A DNA stretch of 29,786 nt from VGWB01 sp964480945. GTDB taxonomy: Bacteria; Bacteroidota; Ignavibacteria; UBA10030. The stretch covers positions 1 through 29,786 of the forward strand of contig CAYZRX010000044.1 of assembly GCA_964480945.1 (NCBI GenBank). Direction: 5' to 3'. Of this stretch, positions 26,301 to 29,786 are shown one piece after another. The position numbers and the translations under genes are program-made. Numbering within the stretch: position 1 is the stretch's first letter; each line of letters opens with the position of its first letter. The notes beneath the pieces are model-generated. The model was not told the origin of the DNA, made no database searches, and saw only the letters and a list, made by a program, of their open reading frames with translations.

Positions 26301-26450
26301 TCGGAGTTTCGGGTCTCAATGGCTGTTACGGTGATTGGCGGGCTGGTCAGCTCCACGCTGCTGACGCTGGTAGTAATCCCCGTCGTTTACACGATTCTCG
26401 ACGATATTACGTTCAAGGTTCGGAGAAAGCCTTCACGGGTGGGGGAATGA
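23361..26450 (+). CDS. RND-type inner membrane efflux pump (HAE1/AcrB-like)
   Basis: A 1029-residue proton-driven transporter of normal family length. It opens LADISIRQPVFITMIMSAIV (TM1) and GASPEEVETQVTKPVEEAV, both HAE1 hallmarks. Two large periplasmic porter/docking loops (about 35-330 and 555-850) alternate with two six-helix bundles. TM4 carries the proton-relay pair in LSVGLLIDDAIVVREN (about residues 401-402), and TM10 has GLVTKNSILLIDYINQ with the conserved Lys. GGAG lies before the ATG. It is the last gene of the marR-tolC-adaptor-pump operon. Substrate class (drugs, bile-like amphiphiles, lipids) cannot be told. Nothing is truncated. Confidence 0.92.
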   Translation: MKLADISIRQPVFITMIMSAIVVVGLVAYSMIGVELLPDISLPIVAVTTVYQGASPEEVETQVTKPVEEAVSSLSGVDKVQSTSAEGVSVVIVAFKLETDPRRATTDVTDKVSLIRNKLPRDAFDPVIDRFDPSAAPIISFGVVAKRGGMPLDRVRSIVEDEMKPALERIDGVGAVQVVGGLEREVQVDVDFARLQSHNVSIAQVVQALRSENLNMPAGRMSEGKHELLLRTHGEFASVKDIENVIVATSGGAPIALRDLAKVADGFKEQRAISRMNGKECVIFSVRKQSGTNTVAVAEGVRKRIAQLQQQFPQLDIRLSSDESQFIRDAKNDVMQSLIFGAIFASIVVFFSFGNFRNTLVTVAGLPVCIIGSFAVMGALGFTVNVITLLALSLSVGLLIDDAIVVRENIFRHTDELGKDPFTAAREGTAEVALAVTATTLTIVAVFLPVAFATGIVGKFMREFGVTVTAAVLISLFEAFTFAPVLSAYFFKRSGGEKVGLLGRMMRHATAMYDRLNDVYQPALVWSLKHRKSVLGLATLLFVGSLAIVQVVGTGGSPRGERNEFNINLQYAPGINLERADELTKKFEKILSGQPEITDVFTVVGTTDGAVDQAVLHVRLRPEVRRPREYQDKIRPLLATIPGAKMTFQDAVSMTGAAASTVAQLPVQVNVRGADLPLISRTAEELKNRLAGVPGLVDVSTSLRPPRPEIRVAVDRESASRLGVSTMQLASVVRTFIGGDVASTFRESEKDRDIRVRLQGSDREQIGKLASLTIPTMRGTFVSLSQVAGLQLVGGPTQIDRENRTRQIVVAGNIAQYRSLGEVKNDVQAKIAEMKIPEGVTIEMSGQAQQMAESFQSLAVALVLAIIFIYMVLASQFGSFVQPFTIMLALPLAVIGAFLALLLTGKIFDMLAYIGLILLMGLVTKNSILLIDYINQGRRRGMSRFDAILSAGGKRLRPILMTSFAMILGMLPVALAVGTSSEFRVSMAVTVIGGLVSSTLLTLVVIPVVYTILDDITFKVRRKPSRVGE

Positions 26451-26455
26451 TATGG

Positions 26456-26541
26456 ATGTCCGACTGCCTAGTTGAAGGTTGACTTCTTCAAAGGTGCAGC
26501 TGTTGCGAAGTCAACCTTCTTCGGAGTGAGAAGTCGGACAT
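26456..26541. repeat. Nested palindromic element, copy 1
   Basis: Outer arms ATGTCCGACT (26456-26465) and AGTCGGACAT (26532-26541) enclose inner arms GAAGGTTGACTTC (26474-26486) and GAAGTCAACCTTC (26507-26519) with a 20-nt loop. It begins 5 bp after the RND pump stop, so it may double as a 3' end structure for the efflux mRNA. A second copy lies at 26869-26932. Confidence 0.7.
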
Positions 26542-26559
26542 CGAGACTGATCGTTTCTG

Positions 26560-26775
26560 TCAGCGAATGTCGAGTTTGCCCGTTTTTCGAGCGCCGCCGC
26601 CCGAATCGATCGCTCGAGGGCTGTCAGGTATCTGCTTTCTTGGGGGTGAGGCGGTTTTTTCAACAGGGGGAAAATTTCTGATCACCCGTCCGACACTCTC
26701 AGATGTTGAAATTTGGGAGGCAAATGCGGCAGCCATCCGTTCGGCGAGCGCTCGAATCTCTTCAGAGCTGGTCAT
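26560..26775 (-). CDS. Hypothetical 71-residue protein
   Basis: The ATG at 26775 follows AAGGAGAGGAG, a strong ribosome site, which is the main support; an ATG 24 bases upstream lies before that site and is less likely. The N-terminus (MTSSEEIRALAERMAAAFAS) is a plausible amphipathic helix. The remainder is Pro/Ser/Lys-rich and looks disordered (PPVEKTASPPRKQIPDSPRA). It has no membrane segment, and no family is recognised. It lies between two copies of a palindromic element and points against the efflux operon. It could be a real short gene or a chance ORF; the overlapping opposite-strand frame has no such ribosome site. Confidence 0.4.
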   Translation of the reverse strand: MTSSEEIRALAERMAAAFASQISTSESVGRVIRNFPPVEKTASPPRKQIPDSPRAIDSGGGARKTGKLDIR

Positions 26776-26868
26776 ACACCACTCCTCTCCTTGATGCATC
26801 TCGTGATTGAGAACCCCTCCCTGCGTCGTTTCTTAGACTTCTGAAGATCTCGGAAGTTTAACGACAAG

Positions 26869-26932
26869 ATGTCCGATTGCTCAGATGAAGGTTGACTTCT
26901 TCAGTCGTGCGGCCATCGTGAAGTCAACCTTC
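26869..26932. repeat. Palindromic element, copy 2 (right outer arm missing)
   Basis: ATGTCCGATT (26869-26878) is followed, after the same 18-nt offset as in copy 1, by GAAGGTTGACTTC (26887-26899), a 20-nt loop and GAAGTCAACCTTC (26920-26932). The right outer arm seen in copy 1 is absent. It starts 12 bp past the stop of the minus-strand M16 gene at 26945, so it may mark that transcript's end. Confidence 0.7.
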
Positions 26933-26944
26933 TTCCTTTCTGCT

Positions 26945-28456
26945 TCATTTCTCAAACAAATCCGCCACCGGTACAATCTTGATATTCTCAGCCTTCACTT
27001 TTGCAGGAAATACGCTGATCTCCTTGTCCTCGTTTAACACCGGTTCCGGCTTGGGAGTGCCGTACGTGATGGGGCTTGGCGCGTCGTTGACGAGGGCGTC
27101 CTTGAATCCCTCAGCATCCTTCGTGATGATGGCGATCTCCATATTCCCATACTGCAAATGGCGTTTGATAGCACCATTGACGTCCCTGAGCGTGAGCGTT
27201 TTCATCATCTGGCGGAACTTCTGAAGATGGCTTCCCTGGATTCCGTAGAACCTGTCGTCCAGGGCATATCCCAGCCGCTCCATCGTCGTGGCGGCGTAGT
27301 GGAGGACGTACTTGCTGAGGAATTCTCTCGTCAGCTCGAAATCCCCCGTTGTCATGCCTTTGTCCACCAGGTGCTTGAATTCACGGAGCGCCGCACGCAG
27401 GGCAAAGTGCCTCGTCTCGTTCGGGACGGGCCGGATCCAGATCTCGAAGATCTGCTGGCGGCGACTCACGTTCTGCGGCGGCAGTTGCCGCATCCCCCCG
27501 TTGGGGTAGTTCTCGATGTACGAATAGTCGCCGTAGTTCAATCCTCTTTCCTCCCGGATCACCTGGTAGAGGTGGCTGCTGGAGTTCCGGTGCTCGCCGA
27601 GCCATGAGTTCGCAATCGCGAGTGCGTACCAGTCCTTCGTTCCGCGCAGCACGTCGATCGGGAATCCCATGCTGATGGCCGTGGCGGCAGCGTCTTTCTC
27701 GACGATTGTCACGTGGAATCCCTTAAGTGCTTCCGGCTGGGGCTTGGAGGCCGGCTTTGGCATGTCGGCCGGGAGCGTCTGCAGATCTTTCTTCAGCCGG
27801 TCGAGCAGCGTGGCGTTGTAACCGCCGCCCAGCCCGATCACAAGATTGTCCCGTGTGTAGTACCGTTTGTAGAATTCCCGCACGTCATCGAGCGTGATGC
27901 TCTTCACCGCATCGATGGTTCCATCGTCGATGTGACCGTACGGCGTCCCGGCGAAGATTTCGTTGTACAGGACGGCCTTTCCAAGCTCCTCATCGCTGGC
28001 GTACCGCAGCGTGTTCTCGAGGTAGTTCAACACCTGGCTCTTGATCCGGTCGAGGTCCTCCTGCTTGAAGGCGGGGCGCAGGATGGCATCGGTGAAGAGG
28101 GAGTAGTACTCCTTCAGGTTGTCTTTGTGGGTGCGGCCGTAGATGACCGTCATCTCGACGGAGCTCGATGCATTGTAGCTTGCCGCCAGCGGGTAGAGTT
28201 TGTTGATGATCTCGGCGTAGCTGTTGCTCTGCGTCGATGCATCCGTGAGCATCGAGGCAGTGATGGACGCGAGCCCCTCTTTGCCGCGGGGATCGTTCTG
28301 CGAGCCGACCTCGAACCAAATGCGGAAAGAGATCGTCGGGTCGTTCTTCACGGGCAGCAGGACAGGCGCATTCTTTTTCACGTTTTGTTCTCCAAGCGTT
28401 GTGCAGGGAAGCGAAAAGGAGATCAGCAGGAGGGAGAGCAAGGTCAGCGTTTTCAT
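26945..28456 (-). CDS. M16-family peptidase homologue lacking the zinc motif (partner subunit)
   Basis: A 503-residue protein with a signal peptide (residues 1-23). The M16 fold is recognisable in VKNDPTISFRIWFEVGSQND, KEGLASITASMLTDAS and DVREFYKRYYTRDNLVIGLG, but the HxxEH position reads GLASI, so no zinc site is present. The second half keeps HLYQVIREERGLNYGDYSYI, the Arg/Tyr region that lines the active chamber in M16B partner subunits. In two-gene M16B enzymes, one subunit supplies zinc and the other supplies this Arg-Tyr pair; the same division is inferred here. Its ATG overlaps the stop of the zinc-bearing gene upstream (ATGA). Expected location is periplasmic. Confidence 0.87.
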   Translation of the reverse strand: MKTLTLLSLLLISFSLPCTTLGEQNVKKNAPVLLPVKNDPTISFRIWFEVGSQNDPRGKEGLASITASMLTDASTQSNSYAEIINKLYPLAASYNASSSVEMTVIYGRTHKDNLKEYYSLFTDAILRPAFKQEDLDRIKSQVLNYLENTLRYASDEELGKAVLYNEIFAGTPYGHIDDGTIDAVKSITLDDVREFYKRYYTRDNLVIGLGGGYNATLLDRLKKDLQTLPADMPKPASKPQPEALKGFHVTIVEKDAAATAISMGFPIDVLRGTKDWYALAIANSWLGEHRNSSSHLYQVIREERGLNYGDYSYIENYPNGGMRQLPPQNVSRRQQIFEIWIRPVPNETRHFALRAALREFKHLVDKGMTTGDFELTREFLSKYVLHYAATTMERLGYALDDRFYGIQGSHLQKFRQMMKTLTLRDVNGAIKRHLQYGNMEIAIITKDAEGFKDALVNDAPSPITYGTPKPEPVLNEDKEISVFPAKVKAENIKIVPVADLFEK

Positions 28457-29778
28457 GACTGGGCTCCTTTCAGGACGACCACCGTCCGCCGCTCGGGCGT
28501 AAAATACTTGCCGGCCGCGTCCATAATATCCTTCGGCGTGATCGACTCCATTTCTTTGAAGAGTCGATCGACCGCCGTGATGCCGCCGGTGACGGCGACG
28601 AAGCGTGCCAATCCGCCGGCGACATGGTCGGGGGTATCGAGCCCCATCAGGAAATCGTATTTGTTGCGCCGTTTCAGATCGTTCAGCTTCTTTTCATCGA
28701 CGAGCTTCGTCTTGAACTCTTCAAGCGTCTTGTACACCTCGTCCCGGACGTAGTCGACGTCCTCCATCTTCTTCACCATCGAGTAGATCTCGAACAGCGG
28801 GACATCCCTGTTCATCGGGATGCTCGGGCTGATGAACTGCACCTTCTGCTCCTGGATGACGAGCTTCTTGTACAGGTCGCTGTTCTCCCCGAAGGCCAGG
28901 TCGCCCAGCAGCAGGGCGGCAACGTACTCTTTGTTCGTCGGATCGAACGCGTCCCCTTTGTACCCGATATCGATGATCGGCAGCGTCTTGCCGGAATAGG
29001 TGACCTCGGCCGTCCGCTCAGCCTTCTGCGGCGGCTCGGGCTTGATCTTGGGGGGGACGTATCCTTTCTTCCACCCGCCGTAGTACTTCGTCACCAGCTT
29101 CATCGTGGCCTTCGGATTGATGTCGCCGGTAATGAGCAGGACGACGTTCTCAGGCCTGTAGAAGCGTGCGAAGAACGACTTGCTGTATTCATACTGCTGC
29201 GGCATCGCTTTGATGTCCGCTTCAAAGCCGATGGTCGTATGCTTATAGGTGTGCACGTCGTACGCAAGATCCTGCATCTTTTCGTTCAGGACGGAGAAAG
29301 GGCTCGTGATGCTCTTGCGGTATTCGCCGTAGACCGCGCCTGCTTCCGTCTGGAACGCGGGCTCCTTGTAGTCGAGGTTTTCGAAACGATCGCTCTCGAG
29401 CTCGATGACCTTCTCCAGATCTTCCTTGGCGAAATTCAGGTGATAGGCGGTATAGTCATCGGTCGTGTAGGCGTTGGCGCTGGCGCCGATGCTCGTGATG
29501 ATGCTATCGTACACGGGGCCTGAATATTTCTTGGTGCCGCGGAACATCATATGCTCGAAGAAATGGGCGAAGCCGGACTTTCCGGGCTCAACTTCGTCAC
29601 GGCTCCCTGTCCGGGCCACCGAATAGTACGCTACGAGGCCCGGGCTCTCCATCGGAATCATGATCACCTTGAGCCCGTTGGGCAGGGTCTCGACGTAGGA
29701 TTTGTAGGGGAAGATCGACTGAGCCATCGCGATGCTACCGATACAGAGGAAAAGAGAAGCAATCAGGAATTGTCTCAT
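28453..29778 (-). CDS. M16-family zinc metallopeptidase, catalytic subunit
   Basis: A 441-residue secreted peptidase with a signal peptide (residues 1-20, ending AMAQS). The inverted zinc motif is intact: HFFEH at residues 72-76 (His72, Glu75, His76) in KSGFAHFFEHMMFRGT, with a downstream acidic ligand region QTEAGAVYGEYRKS near 143-156. SIGASANAYTTDDYTAYHLNF is the usual strand after the zinc helix. Full length with start inside the window; only 8 bases lie upstream, so its promoter is not seen. Together with the zinc-less gene immediately downstream it probably forms a clam-shell heterodimer that degrades peptides in the periplasm. Confidence 0.9.
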   Translation of the reverse strand: MRQFLIASLFLCIGSIAMAQSIFPYKSYVETLPNGLKVIMIPMESPGLVAYYSVARTGSRDEVEPGKSGFAHFFEHMMFRGTKKYSGPVYDSIITSIGASANAYTTDDYTAYHLNFAKEDLEKVIELESDRFENLDYKEPAFQTEAGAVYGEYRKSITSPFSVLNEKMQDLAYDVHTYKHTTIGFEADIKAMPQQYEYSKSFFARFYRPENVVLLITGDINPKATMKLVTKYYGGWKKGYVPPKIKPEPPQKAERTAEVTYSGKTLPIIDIGYKGDAFDPTNKEYVAALLLGDLAFGENSDLYKKLVIQEQKVQFISPSIPMNRDVPLFEIYSMVKKMEDVDYVRDEVYKTLEEFKTKLVDEKKLNDLKRRNKYDFLMGLDTPDHVAGGLARFVAVTGGITAVDRLFKEMESITPKDIMDAAGKYFTPERRTVVVLKGAQS

Positions 29779-29786
29779 GATGACTC

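Noticed and set aside
27713..28753. Plus-strand 346-residue ORF over the M16 genes
   Set aside because: Antisense to two well-supported peptidase genes with signal peptides and motifs.

Overview
The window is a bacterial chromosomal segment of moderate to high GC, with Shine-Dalgarno-led genes and no rRNA, tRNA or CRISPR that I can see. Intergenic repeats of the form GTCATTTCGA...GAGAAATCTT, together with secreted M16, M28 and HAE1-type genes, fit the Bacteroidota/Ignavibacteriota side of the FCB group. That placement is inference, since no marker gene settles it.

Left third (1-9 kb, all minus strand): a class I methyltransferase; a repeat-rich gap holding a broken small gene split by a 53-nt palindromic element; then a defence island. 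The island has two operons. One encodes a type IIG restriction-methylation enzyme followed, with a 4-nt GTGA overlap, by a 680-residue HEPN-type protein. The other is an AbiE-like toxin-antitoxin pair joined by an ATGA overlap, with an inverted-repeat operator at its promoter. The HEPN gene is visibly AT-richer than the housekeeping genes to its right, which fits acquired DNA.

Middle (9-20 kb): a two-gene operon for secreted proteins (C39-like cysteine peptidase plus a small secreted partner); a nitrilase-family amidase; a secreted M28 zinc peptidase; a small lipoprotein; an L-2-hydroxyglutarate oxidase-like flavoprotein; a DUF559 endonuclease-fold gene enclosed in terminal inverted repeats that looks like a compact mobile unit; a metzincin-like lipoprotein; and an elongation factor P homologue with Asn where the modified Lys/Arg normally sits.

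Right third (20-29.8 kb): a plus-strand efflux operon made of a MarR regulator, TolC-like outer membrane protein, periplasmic adaptor and RND pump. It is driven by a promoter overlapped by a perfect 9-bp inverted repeat. The adaptor appears to lack the usual alpha-hairpin. The operon converges on a minus-strand pair of M16 peptidases, one with the zinc motif and one without. The 0.5 kb between them holds two copies of a long palindromic element and one short ORF.

Most promising for novelty: the HEPN gene coupled to the type IIG enzyme, the DUF559 inverted-repeat unit, the Asn-type EF-P, and the hairpin-less efflux adaptor.
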